From Halobacteriovoraceae bacterium (GTDB lineage Bacteria; Bdellovibrionota; Bacteriovoracia; Bacteriovoracales; Bacteriovoracaceae), in NCBI GenBank assembly GCA_002713145.1, contig PAVS01000006.1:34799-98798 (forward strand): a DNA stretch of 64,000 nucleotides, written 5' to 3'. Shown piece after piece: positions 1 to 8,582 of this stretch (the stretch's first letter is position 1; each line of letters starts with the position of its first letter). Position numbers and translations under genes: made by a program. A model generated the notes under the pieces. That model saw only the letters and a program-made list of their open reading frames with translations, had not been told where the DNA came from and made no database searches.

Positions 1-344
1 AGCGTTCTAAATTTTTGACCTTCAAATCCTTCTGGCGAATACATCTGCTTAATCTGGGGTCTCGCTCTTTCAGTGATAATAGCATCTGCAATAAGGTCAG
101 GAGCTTGAGTATTATTTGAGATCTTAGTGATACTCACTTTGCTCTGAGAATTCATGGCATCGGTTAAGGTGTCAATCAGTTCAAGATTTGATTCTTCGAC
201 TTCAATAATCTCTCCGTTATCAAGAAAAACACTATAGCTATCTTGGCTCAACTCGCCCGGGGCATGAATTTGTTTAACTTGATAATCAGCATAAGCTGAA
301 AGGGTTAAGATAAGTGTTAAAATTAAAATTTTTGGTGTACTCAC
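1..344 (-). CDS. Exported protein, 3' part outside window (N-terminal region like the glutaminase-like protein at 6858)
   Basis: This is the 5' part of a minus-strand gene that runs off the left edge, so only about 114 residues are seen. It starts at a GTG (342-344) preceded by GAGAGGA at a good distance. A short signal peptide ends near the SAYA-D junction. After it comes a region with the pattern SVFLDNGEIIEVEES, which resembles LIFLNTGEVVESPDES in the exported protein starting at 6858. The two may be paralogues sharing a pro-domain. If so, the missing C-terminus may carry a protein-glutaminase-like domain, but that is inference. No function can be given from the visible part. Confidence 0.75.
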   Translation of the reverse strand, partial: MSTPKILILTLILTLSAYADYQVKQIHAPGELSQDSYSVFLDNGEIIEVEESNLELIDTLTDAMNSQSKVSITKISNNTQAPDLIADAIITERARPQIKQMYSPEGFEGQKFRT

Positions 345-468
345 AATATTCCTCTCTTTTGTTTAAGCTTGTTCTCTCTGAGTCTATTTAAATTCTAAAC
401 TTTGTATAGCAAAACTGTTGGTTGTTAATATAACTACACACGAGCTTAAATAAGCCTTTGCATATTTT

Positions 469-1425
469 CTATTTGAAGAGTGAAGTGATCAATGGAACTC
501 TTCTGAAGTTCACTCTTCTTGGTCTCATCATTACTTTTAAAACTCGCAACTGATAGGCAATATGTCTCTCAAAAGGTAGCATCGCCACACTGGTGAGCAC
601 GATCATGCATCCTAGCAATCCATTAGCGGTTAAGGTTTCATTGAAAACGATAAAGCCTAGGATCGCTGCTGCAGGAGATTCAAAAAGAAAGATAAGACTT
701 ATTTTATGAGGAGCTATTTGCTCTTGAGATTTTACTTGCAAGAAAAAAGCAAGAGCTGTGGATAAAACTCCCATGAATACCAACCCCCAAAAACTAGTGG
801 GGTTAGCTATAAAGTTTGAAGTTAACTGCGTTATGTTTTGTCCACCCTCAAGTAAAAAAGCCAGGGGAAGGGTAATCAGACAGACAAAAAATAATTGAAT
901 AAGATTGAATTGACCCAGATTAAAATTTCTACTGAATTTCGATACGGCAATAATATGGCCGGCAGAAGCAAAAGCACATAAAAGGGTTAAAAAATCACCT
1001 AAATTTAAATTAGCAAAATCTAGATCTAAGAGCAGTAACACCCCTAAAAATGCGATGATAAGTAAGCCCCAATAAGTCTTTGAGAGCCTGTTTTTGAAAA
1101 AATAAAAACTCAAAAGCGGGGTGATAAACGCATAGAGAATAGTTATAAAGCCACTTTTGGCCACAGTTGTATATTCTAATCCTTTGATTTGTAAAAACAT
1201 AATCATGGAGAGAAAGAAGGCACAAATAAAAATTTGAAAATACCCACCCCATGCAATTTTCTTTTTCTTGATAAAAAATAAAGCGGGGAGAGTGACAGCA
1301 AAGGCAATAGCAAAGCGGCCAAAAGTCACCCACATGGCACCAAGTTCTTCCAGGCCGTAACGACTTCCAATAAAACCTGCCCCCCAAAGAAGCGCTGTGA
1401 ATATAGCGTAGATATAAGCTATCAT
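469..1425 (-). CDS. EamA/DMT-family transporter
   Basis: An inner-membrane transporter of the drug/metabolite superfamily, with about ten hydrophobic segments and two EamA repeats. The first repeat opens with the typical LLWGAGFIGSRYGLE-like start (conserved small residues in TM1). The second repeat contains GVLSTALAFFLQVKSQEQI and the usual loop before the final helix, LFFESPAAAILG-like. I chose the ATG at 1425 (318 aa). A start 114 nt further upstream would add a polar, unrelated 38-residue leader. The start has no clear Shine-Dalgarno. A TATATT hexamer lies 8 nt upstream. The C-terminal tail is basic and cytoplasmic. The substrate cannot be inferred. Confidence 0.85.
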   Translation of the reverse strand: MIAYIYAIFTALLWGAGFIGSRYGLEELGAMWVTFGRFAIAFAVTLPALFFIKKKKIAWGGYFQIFICAFFLSMIMFLQIKGLEYTTVAKSGFITILYAFITPLLSFYFFKNRLSKTYWGLLIIAFLGVLLLLDLDFANLNLGDFLTLLCAFASAGHIIAVSKFSRNFNLGQFNLIQLFFVCLITLPLAFLLEGGQNITQLTSNFIANPTSFWGLVFMGVLSTALAFFLQVKSQEQIAPHKISLIFLFESPAAAILGFIVFNETLTANGLLGCMIVLTSVAMLPFERHIAYQLRVLKVMMRPRRVNFRRVPLITSLFK

Positions 1426-1579
1426 GGTGAGGAAATATAAAGTAATGTCTATGCTTTGGCTAAACTCATCAGTAATTCTTACATGGCTATGTGACCAATA
1501 ATATTGGAAACTTAAGAAAACTTGAAGAAATCTACACACTTTTAATACTCAAGGTAAAAAAACCGATAAGAACAACAGA

Positions 1580-2902
1580 ATGGCTAAAGTTTTCATCATG
1601 ATATTTTTTGTTCATTATACTGCTCTGGCCTATAGTTCAGAGATTATTCGCAGCTATAATCAAATCCGCTTAGATGCCAACGCAGGGGTGAGTCTTTTCT
1701 TAGGAAATGCTGGAAGAACCTGTGCTGAAAACACATTGGCCAACTGGCATCATAATCAAGTGAGCTGTGGAGAGCAACCAAGCTCTGATGAATTAAGTGA
1801 CCTCTCACAATTTTTGAATAATGTTAATTTAAATCTAAGAGAAAAACAGTTTATTACCAGAGCGAGAAACGAGCAATTATCCCATCTTAATTGTGAAATA
1901 AATCAGCTGCAATCTTTTAGACCAAACGGTATTTTTAAAAGTTTTTATCGTGACCTTATGAAATCACTCTGTATTCGTATTCCTGATCTTCGAGCACATT
2001 ATCAAAAAATGGCCGCCCTAAGAGATGAAGTTAAAGTTTATGATAACTTGTTAGATCCACCGGGAAAAGATTATTACAATCCTTTTTTTGAAGATCAAAA
2101 AAATGAATGGAGAGAGAAAAAGGAAAAATTATTTGCAGACTATAGAGTTGAGCAAAGTAAATTTGAGCTTATTAAATCTTCCACTTGGCGTTTTGGTGAC
2201 CCTATCATGCTAGGTTATATCCATAAGGCGATGGATGATAACGAGGTCTACCAAAGAATATGTCAGGGGGGAAATCCTAACACCAATTCAGCAACCCAAA
2301 CTGAGATCTACCAAGAGTTTTATCGTAATGTAATAGGTCCCATGTTGTCTCAAGCGCGAGAAGATAAAGCCTCGCTAAGAAGTAGCACTGCAGATATTGG
2401 CCCCAAGCAAATGAATATGCTGCTGAATAGAAGTTCATGGGAAAATTATTTAGATCAAGATCTGTCTCGTAATGAAAATGAACTTCTTATGTGTCATATT
2501 GATAGACGCTATTTAAGTGGAAATGATCTCACTAATAATGTTTTAGGGGTCGCCTCTTTTGCAACGGGAGGTCCTTTTCTTTTTTTAAAAGCTGCAAGAT
2601 GGTTAAGATTTGCAGGTAAATTTAAAAATGTTCGCATGCCTTGGTGGGGTAATGTTTTAGTGCTTGCCCCTGGGATTCCTTTTTCACTTAATGTCGCCCA
2701 AGATGCTTGCACTGAACCAGAACAGGCTTATGAAGTTCATGCACCCACTTGTCCCATGTCTTCAGGGGGTGGTTTAGATATCAATAGAATGGTTCAAATT
2801 GAACGCACCAAATTAGCAAATTTAAACTGTGCTCTGGGTGCTACCGTAGGAATTATTTCACCTAGCTTGGCTTATTTAGTTAACCAAGCAGTGGGAAACT
2901 AA
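1580..2902 (+). CDS. Exported protein of unknown function
   Basis: 440 residues with an N-terminal hydrophobic segment (about residues 4-18, ending ALAYS) that looks like a signal peptide. The mature part has many Cys residues (for example in RTCAENTL, QVSCGEQ, HLNCEIN, KSLCIRI), consistent with disulfides outside the cytoplasm. The middle is rich in charged, helical sequence. A hydrophobic stretch near residues 325-345 (GVASFATGGPFLFLKAA-like) and another near the C-terminus could be membrane-associated. No known domain is recognised. The start has no good Shine-Dalgarno, and an ATG six codons later is possible. The gene ends five bases before the convergent DUF1552 gene. Confidence 0.75.
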   Translation: MAKVFIMIFFVHYTALAYSSEIIRSYNQIRLDANAGVSLFLGNAGRTCAENTLANWHHNQVSCGEQPSSDELSDLSQFLNNVNLNLREKQFITRARNEQLSHLNCEINQLQSFRPNGIFKSFYRDLMKSLCIRIPDLRAHYQKMAALRDEVKVYDNLLDPPGKDYYNPFFEDQKNEWREKKEKLFADYRVEQSKFELIKSSTWRFGDPIMLGYIHKAMDDNEVYQRICQGGNPNTNSATQTEIYQEFYRNVIGPMLSQAREDKASLRSSTADIGPKQMNMLLNRSSWENYLDQDLSRNENELLMCHIDRRYLSGNDLTNNVLGVASFATGGPFLFLKAARWLRFAGKFKNVRMPWWGNVLVLAPGIPFSLNVAQDACTEPEQAYEVHAPTCPMSSGGGLDINRMVQIERTKLANLNCALGATVGIISPSLAYLVNQAVGN

Positions 2903-2907
2903 AGTCT

Positions 2908-4314
2908 TTAAAGGGATAGCCCTGGTATAGTGCCTGAAACTTCACCCAGTTTATTCGTGCTTCCACCAATGGCATTCAAGCCATCTACATAAATCCTCGC
3001 TGGATGAGCTTTGTTGGTAGCAATATGATGACCGTTTTTAATCTTGTCAGGAGTCCCAGCAACTAAATAATGAAGTCTACTTCTTCCATGAGCAGAATTC
3101 CCTTCTGAAGTCATAAAAGTTAAAAAGGTATTATCGAGCAGTGTTTGCCCACCATCTGAGAGATTACTTAAATGTCTCACCAACATTCCAAAATGGTTAA
3201 CGGCCCAATTATGATTAGCGGCTTGGACATCCTTAGAGGCGAAATGGGAATCATGGTGGATATCTGGAACACCTGATTTACTATTAGCGACAGTGCTCCC
3301 TCCCGTTTTATTACTATTAAGCCAAACTTGATGTCCGGTTAAGGCCCAAGTCACAACACGTGTGAGATCACAGGCAAGGGCATAAGCGATGAGTTCCGCT
3401 TGTATTTCACCACGGAGTGTTTCATTGGCCCATCCTCCAAAATTATAAGTGGTGATCGCGGGGTCTGCTGCTGGCTGATTTGGACTGGTACAACTTCCGC
3501 CAGTACTTCCCCCTCCAGAACCGGCAGCTAATCTTTGTTCCAGTTCTCTAATTTTAGTAAAATGTAAATCGAGTCTTGCTTTGTCTGCTGCAGGAAGGGA
3601 ATTAACTAATTTATTTCTATCGGCAGTAATAAAATCTAAGACACTTTTATTGGAATTAAGTAGGGGACCTGATCCTCCACCCGTAGCAACTCCCGCACCG
3701 AATAGTTTTTTATAGAGCTCAAGGGGGCTAATTATAGATTGTTGGGGGTTTAAAATACCATTTTCTTCTCTCACAGAAATAGGTTTTAAATAGCCCTTTT
3801 TGTCCATTTTATTATTATAGAGAACAGGTTGAAGCTGCACATATAATGATCTCATAAGAGACCCACTCCCAAGAATGTCTGCTGCGTATTGATCAGCAGT
3901 TTGCCCTCGGATATAAGTATAATCGGACCTATCGAGTGATCTCACTCCTGAAAACAAAGGACTCTCGACTTCACCATGCTGTGATTGCACAGCTTCACCA
4001 GGGCCAACATCGGCTTCATTATTTCTTTGAATAATTTCTAAGTTACTCACTATCGATATATGTTGCTTAATATCTTCTAGGCTTATAATACTTTTTTTAA
4101 GTTGAGCGGATAAAGGACCCGTGGCACTGGGAACGATATTGGAAGTCCCCCCATTGGTGGATCCATAATGAAGATTGATGAATCTGCGCTGACCAGTCAC
4201 TTGGGCAGAGGCAAATTGGGGTAGCATAACCTCTAAAAAGGGTAGGGCCACTGCTATACCTGCACTGCCTTTTAAAAATGTTCTTCTGGATAATTGCTTA
4301 CGTTTCACTGCCAT
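2908..4314 (-). CDS. DUF1552 protein, Tat-exported
   Basis: A 468-residue DUF1552 family protein. The N-terminus carries a twin-arginine signal (SRRTFLKG followed by a hydrophobic run and an Ala-rich cleavage site near residue 38), so it should be exported folded, perhaps with a cofactor. Family-typical segments seen are INLHYGSTNGG near the start, ITSEGNSAHGRSR-like sequence in the C-terminal third, and an IHHDSHFAS stretch rich in His. The function of DUF1552 is unknown. It is known to pair with DUF1592 proteins in Planctomycetes and Myxobacteria, as here. Its ATG overlaps the stop of the DUF1592 gene by one base (TAATG), which indicates translational coupling. Confidence 0.88.
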   Translation of the reverse strand: MAVKRKQLSRRTFLKGSAGIAVALPFLEVMLPQFASAQVTGQRRFINLHYGSTNGGTSNIVPSATGPLSAQLKKSIISLEDIKQHISIVSNLEIIQRNNEADVGPGEAVQSQHGEVESPLFSGVRSLDRSDYTYIRGQTADQYAADILGSGSLMRSLYVQLQPVLYNNKMDKKGYLKPISVREENGILNPQQSIISPLELYKKLFGAGVATGGGSGPLLNSNKSVLDFITADRNKLVNSLPAADKARLDLHFTKIRELEQRLAAGSGGGSTGGSCTSPNQPAADPAITTYNFGGWANETLRGEIQAELIAYALACDLTRVVTWALTGHQVWLNSNKTGGSTVANSKSGVPDIHHDSHFASKDVQAANHNWAVNHFGMLVRHLSNLSDGGQTLLDNTFLTFMTSEGNSAHGRSRLHYLVAGTPDKIKNGHHIATNKAHPARIYVDGLNAIGGSTNKLGEVSGTIPGLSL

Positions 4315-6641
4315 TATTGAACCTTTCTATATTTAATCCCTGGGCTTGATAGCATTTTCTTAATTATACCTTGTAACGTCTTTTCCTCAAAATAAGTTCC
4401 ATGGAGGGCCTCAAGTGTTTTTTCATCCTCTGCCTGAATATTTCTTCCGGTAAAATACTCAAATAATCTTTGGGTGGCACAACCGCTTGCTGCTACATTC
4501 TCAGAGAGGATTTTACCCAACTCAGTTACTCCATTAAAGGACTCGCCCATAAGAGCGCCATCCCCACTTATCTGACAAGTACTAGACCCAGGCTCTGTTG
4601 TACGGTATTGTCCATCGCCACTTATATTTTCAAGTCCAAAACCAATATTATCTGTAATCTCATGGCATCCCATACAACTTGGATTATCTTTCATTGAGTA
4701 ATTATCTTCTTTACAGTTATTAGCACTTCCCGGTGGCATATTAATATCAACAATCGCTGGAATGCTTTGATCGAAACTGCCACATAAAACTCTTTTATAA
4801 ACTTCATAGCCTCTGAGCGTTGGACTTGTATCACCGAATTTTTTCCCATGCCCGGCAAATCCAGCGTGTGCAAGCACACCAGCTCCGCGCCCTGCTGGGT
4901 AATCCACCCAGGTGGCACTCCCACTCACGTTCCCTAATTGGTAAAAGCTTGAGAGCTCAGGGGTCAAAAATGTTTTGCTATAAGAATAAATATTGAGCCA
5001 GTCCTGGGGATTATTAAAATTAATTTCTTTAATAAGTGTCTCTGATTCAAGCAGCATATCTGACTCAAGGTTTTGATTGAGGGCGAGTTGACCAAAGCCT
5101 AACCACTGAGCATGGAAATGAACTAAACTTTCTTGAGCTTTCTGATCTTCCAGCATATAAGTGATCACCATGTCTCTACCACTTGCTTTTGTTAAATCAT
5201 ACTGAGCGACTTTCTCCCAAAGTTCTCGAGTGGGAGCTTGGTTCCAAAGAAAGAAAGATAATCGACTTGCAATTTCTTCAACACTTAAAGCAGCCAGGCC
5301 GTTTGCATTTATGGCCTTGTTTTTAGCTTCGGTCTGGTACAAAAACTCAGGATGAGAAAGCATAGTTGTGGTGGCAAGTTTAGCGATCATTAAATTGTCG
5401 CTAGAATTTGTCTTAAAGGAGTCAAAGGCATTTTTGTAGTTGGTCACTTCCAAAGGTGTGACTTCTCTTCTTAAAACAAGCTTTCCAATTTCAGAAAGAT
5501 ATTTATCAATACAAGTATTATTGCTATCACTTGATATATTACACTGAATAAGTGAGCTCACTTTATTACTGGTGATAAGTTCAGAGATTTTAACTGCTAA
5601 ATTATAATAACCTTCAACTTGGGTGTCGGTAACAGACAGCTGGTTTGAATCTCTATCAAAGTATGTGTTTGAATTCGGGTCTGCTGGAATTTCATCAACA
5701 AGATTTCCTAGTTGTAATTTAAATATATCTTCAACTGTTTTTTGATACTGCAATTTTGAAAGTCTTTTGAGACCAGATTCTCCAAAGGCTTCATCAAGCG
5801 CAAGATCGGCGGTATTAAAACTTGGAGGAGCGGGAGGATTGGGAGTCGGCGTCGGTGGTGGCGTCGGTGTTGGTGAAGGAGGAGTTGGTTGAGTCACAGG
5901 TGTGAGCCCTTCAACCCAGGCATCAATATAGTCAAATTCTGCCAGTGATAAATTCCCATTTGTAGGCATATTCCCACCTGGATAATGAATCATTTTGGTC
6001 ACAAGTAAAGATTGGTCAGAGTATCCGGGCTTGATCAAATCACTGGGGGTGTTATTTATCCAGTCACTTTCCGTTGAGTCAGGCCCAATATTCCAATCTG
6101 AAACTTGACCTGTGTGGCAGCTAAGACATTTATCATTTAAAACATTTTGAGCTTGTTCAAAAACTGTGAGCTGAACCGGTGGAGTCGGTGGGTTGGGATT
6201 CACTGGTGGCGTGGGCGTAGGCGTAGGATTGGGAGCTGTGTTTTGATTCAGACTTGCAATCCAGCTCACGATTGTTTCATATTCAGCTCTGCTTAAAGTG
6301 TCATTGATAGGCATATTCCCGCCAGGGAAATGAATCATTTTTTTTACCAGGTTGGACTCGAAGGGAGCCCCGGGTTGGATAAGATTTGCAGGAGTATTGT
6401 CTATCCACTCTTGTTCCGTAGCAGATGGGTCTACTCCCCAAAAACTTATTTGACCTGTGTGGCATGAAAGACATTTATTATTAAGAATATCTCTGGCTTC
6501 AGCGAATTCTCCACTAGCAATAAGAGTATTGCCATCAGCTTCAAATTCTAGGTCTGTTTGAGGAATTTCTTCGAGATTATTCACACATGACATGAATATA
6601 AGCAGCGCGGGGAGAAGAAGTAGGTGTAAGGATTTGAACAT
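4314..6641 (-). CDS. DUF1592/DUF1588 c-type cytochrome lipoprotein with duplicated haem domain
   Basis: 775 residues. A lipobox (IFMSC, Cys19) marks a lipoprotein. Two near-identical cytochrome c modules follow: CLSCH at about 57-61 with GGNMP (Met110) as probable axial ligand, and CLSCH at 172-176 with GGNMP (Met225). Each module is followed by a Pro/Thr-rich linker. The rest matches the DUF1587-1595-1592-1588-1585 series: SRLSFFLW and PEFLYQTE (DUF1592), GYEVYKRVLCGS and a third CMGCH (656-660) with DNIGFGLEN (DUF1588), and a C-terminal LFEYFTGR region (DUF1585). It is probably periplasmic and redox-active. It is first in the operon with the DUF1552 gene. The start has no Shine-Dalgarno but a TAAAAT hexamer 6 nt upstream, suggesting a leaderless message. 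Confidence 0.9.
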   Translation of the reverse strand: MFKSLHLLLLPALLIFMSCVNNLEEIPQTDLEFEADGNTLIASGEFAEARDILNNKCLSCHTGQISFWGVDPSATEQEWIDNTPANLIQPGAPFESNLVKKMIHFPGGNMPINDTLSRAEYETIVSWIASLNQNTAPNPTPTPTPPVNPNPPTPPVQLTVFEQAQNVLNDKCLSCHTGQVSDWNIGPDSTESDWINNTPSDLIKPGYSDQSLLVTKMIHYPGGNMPTNGNLSLAEFDYIDAWVEGLTPVTQPTPPSPTPTPPPTPTPNPPAPPSFNTADLALDEAFGESGLKRLSKLQYQKTVEDIFKLQLGNLVDEIPADPNSNTYFDRDSNQLSVTDTQVEGYYNLAVKISELITSNKVSSLIQCNISSDSNNTCIDKYLSEIGKLVLRREVTPLEVTNYKNAFDSFKTNSSDNLMIAKLATTTMLSHPEFLYQTEAKNKAINANGLAALSVEEIASRLSFFLWNQAPTRELWEKVAQYDLTKASGRDMVITYMLEDQKAQESLVHFHAQWLGFGQLALNQNLESDMLLESETLIKEINFNNPQDWLNIYSYSKTFLTPELSSFYQLGNVSGSATWVDYPAGRGAGVLAHAGFAGHGKKFGDTSPTLRGYEVYKRVLCGSFDQSIPAIVDINMPPGSANNCKEDNYSMKDNPSCMGCHEITDNIGFGLENISGDGQYRTTEPGSSTCQISGDGALMGESFNGVTELGKILSENVAASGCATQRLFEYFTGRNIQAEDEKTLEALHGTYFEEKTLQGIIKKMLSSPGIKYRKVQ

Positions 6642-6647
6642 AAAATC

Positions 6648-6675
6648 ATTTTAAAAGGAAGACTGCCCCTGACGA
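6648..6675 (-). promoter_or_regulatory. Predicted promoter giving a leaderless DUF1592 mRNA
   Basis: On the minus strand a -10 hexamer TAAAAT (6648-6653) lies exactly 6 nt before the ATG at 6641. A weak -35 TCGTCA (6670-6675) lies 16 nt further up. No Shine-Dalgarno precedes the ATG. Seen by eye only; the -35 is 4/6. Confidence 0.45.
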
Positions 6676-6857
6676 AGAAGTATATTTAAGCCTTGTTATT
6701 CTGGGGGGTTAACTGTTTTTGTGCAGGAGGAATCGCCATATTTTATGGGCAAAATGAATTATTTTTCACCACCTTGTGTATTTTTGATCTATTTAAAAAT
6801 TCTTAATTTGAAATTTAGAAATTATTAGGTAGAAGGTTTTTTAACATAGGGTTGTGC

Positions 6858-7718
6858 ATGAATATTTTAATTAGTTTTTTATTATTGTTTGGGTTCACAA
6901 GCAAAGCTTCAGAAATTTATAGAATTAGTAAAATCCTGGCCGATGATCAAAGGGATCTTATCTTTCTTAATACAGGTGAGGTGGTAGAAAGTCCTGATGA
7001 AAGTATAACGAGAATTGCCACTCAATCACTCAAAGAAAAAAAAGGAGTGATTCTCAAGCTGCAAAAACTGGATGACGAATTCAGAAGAAGTATTGTTGAT
7101 ATTGAGAGTGTTGAGTATGGAGAGTTTGAGCCTCAGCCTGAACATGAATTCACAAAATTTAACGATGAGAGATATTTTCGAACTCCCTTAGATCACTATA
7201 CTGTTCATCAGTATCGTAAATATGAACAGGCCCAAGCACTCATGAATGATTTTAGACGAGATACTCTCAACAGTTCTCAATGCTATAACCGTGCTCATGT
7301 ATGGACCTATGAAGCCTTTAAAAAATATAATATCTACATGGGAAAAATGTGGATTTTTTATACTGATAAATACATTAGAGAATTCAATAATAAGTGGTGG
7401 TTTCATGTGGCCCCCTATATTCATTTAAAAGGGTGGACTTACCCAGTCGTTTTGGATCCTGGCTTCACTCAAAAGCCTTGGACGCAAAACACGTGGACAA
7501 ATTTATTTATGAAGAATAAAGCGGTCTGCAAAACCGTGAGCTATTATTCCCACTACGAACAAAATCAAGAACAAGAGTGGTGCTACCTCATCCGCTCTAG
7601 TATGTATTATTGGCAACCTTATAATATTGAAATCCTCGAAAAACTGAAGCAATACAAATGGGGCTATTTACCTGAAGAAGTTGATCACGCTTATAGAGAT
7701 GCCATTTATGGTCAATAA
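6858..7718 (+). CDS. Exported protein-glutamine glutaminase-like enzyme (Gln deamidase fold)
   Basis: A 286-residue exported protein with a signal peptide (about 1-18, ending SKA). The C-terminal half resembles bacterial protein-glutaminase (Gln_deamidase_2): Cys142 in a CYNRAH motif (family CYARAH), His183 in WFHVAP (family YHVA) and Asp200 in VLDPGF (family IIDPS), with a following W..LF segment. That gives the expected Cys-His-Asp triad in order and spacing. Known members deamidate glutamine side chains in proteins and are secreted with a pro-region; residues 20-120 could be that pro-region. I chose ATG 6858 over a TTG two codons earlier because AGGG lies 7 nt upstream. A substrate in prey or envelope is inference. 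Confidence 0.75.
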   Translation: MNILISFLLLFGFTSKASEIYRISKILADDQRDLIFLNTGEVVESPDESITRIATQSLKEKKGVILKLQKLDDEFRRSIVDIESVEYGEFEPQPEHEFTKFNDERYFRTPLDHYTVHQYRKYEQAQALMNDFRRDTLNSSQCYNRAHVWTYEAFKKYNIYMGKMWIFYTDKYIREFNNKWWFHVAPYIHLKGWTYPVVLDPGFTQKPWTQNTWTNLFMKNKAVCKTVSYYSHYEQNQEQEWCYLIRSSMYYWQPYNIEILEKLKQYKWGYLPEEVDHAYRDAIYGQ

Positions 7719-7791
7719 CGCTCTTGGTAACAAGGTTTTTCAATCTTAGTATAAAATAAACTTAGAGAAGATATCTCACGGAGGAGATAAG

Positions 7792-8499
7792 TTGCGAGTT
7801 ATTTTAGCTCTCTTTTGTTTTTGCTATTTTAGTCATGCAAAAGAATTTCAACATTCTTGCCATTATGGTCAGCCCATTAAGCATACTTATTATCAGCTTT
7901 GCTATGATGACTTTCATAAGCAATCGTTTTGGACGGCCCACAGATTAACTCTTAGTGCTCTTAATGGGAATCAAACGAGAACAAATGATTTTAGGGTCGA
8001 CCCATATGTTTTGAGCAGACCTGTATATAAATATGATTACCGTGGCAGTGGCCATGACCGGGGACATTTAGTTCCTGCGGGAGATATGAAACTCAATCAT
8101 AAGTCTATGAGTGAGAGCTTCTACATGAGTAATATGTCTCCTCAAAAACCAGGTTTTAATCGAGGTGTATGGCTGAAGATTGAAAATCAAGTGAGAAGAT
8201 GGGCAAAGGAGCATCAAAGTATTTATGTTGTCACTGGTCCCATCTTAACAAAAAATCTTTCTCGTTTAAAAAGCCAAGTCAGTATCCCTGAGCTCTTTTA
8301 TAAAATTGTCTATATTGATCACCCACAGCGGCCCAAAATGTATGCCTTTCTCATTGCCAATGAAAAATCCAAACAAGATATTTCTTCTTTTTTGACCAGT
8401 GTTGATCGCATTGAAGCCCTCGCTGGTATCGATTTTTTTACAAATTTACCTAGCACTTTGCAGTCGAAATTAGAATCTATCGTAGAATCAGGTATATAG
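7792..8499 (+). CDS. Secreted DNA/RNA non-specific endonuclease (NUC1 family)
   Basis: 235 residues with a signal peptide (ending FSHA). It contains the NUC1/Serratia nuclease active-site motif DRGHLVPAGDM (catalytic His in DRGH), followed by the metal-binding Asn region SNMSPQKPGFNRGVW. This beta-beta-alpha metal nuclease family cleaves DNA and RNA without sequence specificity. The start is TTG at 7792, supported by a perfect GGAGGAG 6 nt upstream. It follows the glutaminase-like gene by about 70 bases in the same direction, so both could belong to one secreted set. A role in digesting foreign or prey nucleic acid is likely but inferred. Confidence 0.93.
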   Translation: MRVILALFCFCYFSHAKEFQHSCHYGQPIKHTYYQLCYDDFHKQSFWTAHRLTLSALNGNQTRTNDFRVDPYVLSRPVYKYDYRGSGHDRGHLVPAGDMKLNHKSMSESFYMSNMSPQKPGFNRGVWLKIENQVRRWAKEHQSIYVVTGPILTKNLSRLKSQVSIPELFYKIVYIDHPQRPKMYAFLIANEKSKQDISSFLTSVDRIEALAGIDFFTNLPSTLQSKLESIVESGI

Positions 8500-8550
8500 C
8501 CCACTAACCCGATCAATACTCTCGGTCTTAAAGTTTTGATAAACACTTTT

Positions 8551-8575
8551 TCCTTTTCTAGAATAATGAAAAGGA
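8551..8575 (+). promoter_or_regulatory. Hairpin that could hide the Shine-Dalgarno of the di-haem cytochrome gene
   Basis: TCCTTTT (8551-8557) can pair perfectly with AAAAGGA (8569-8575) across an 11-nt loop. The right arm is the Shine-Dalgarno of the gene starting at 8583. Seen in sequence; any regulatory role is inference, and a 7-bp AT-rich stem is weak. Confidence 0.3.
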
Positions 8576-8582
8576 TATTTAT

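Noticed and set aside
1543..1569. Sigma-28-like sequence (ACCGATAA) before the gene at 1580
   Set aside because: The -10 matches 7/8 but the -35 only 4/8, so it is not better than chance by eye.
6739..6825. 27-codon frame after a GAGGAA sequence
   Set aside because: Very short, AT-driven composition, no conserved look, and between divergent genes.
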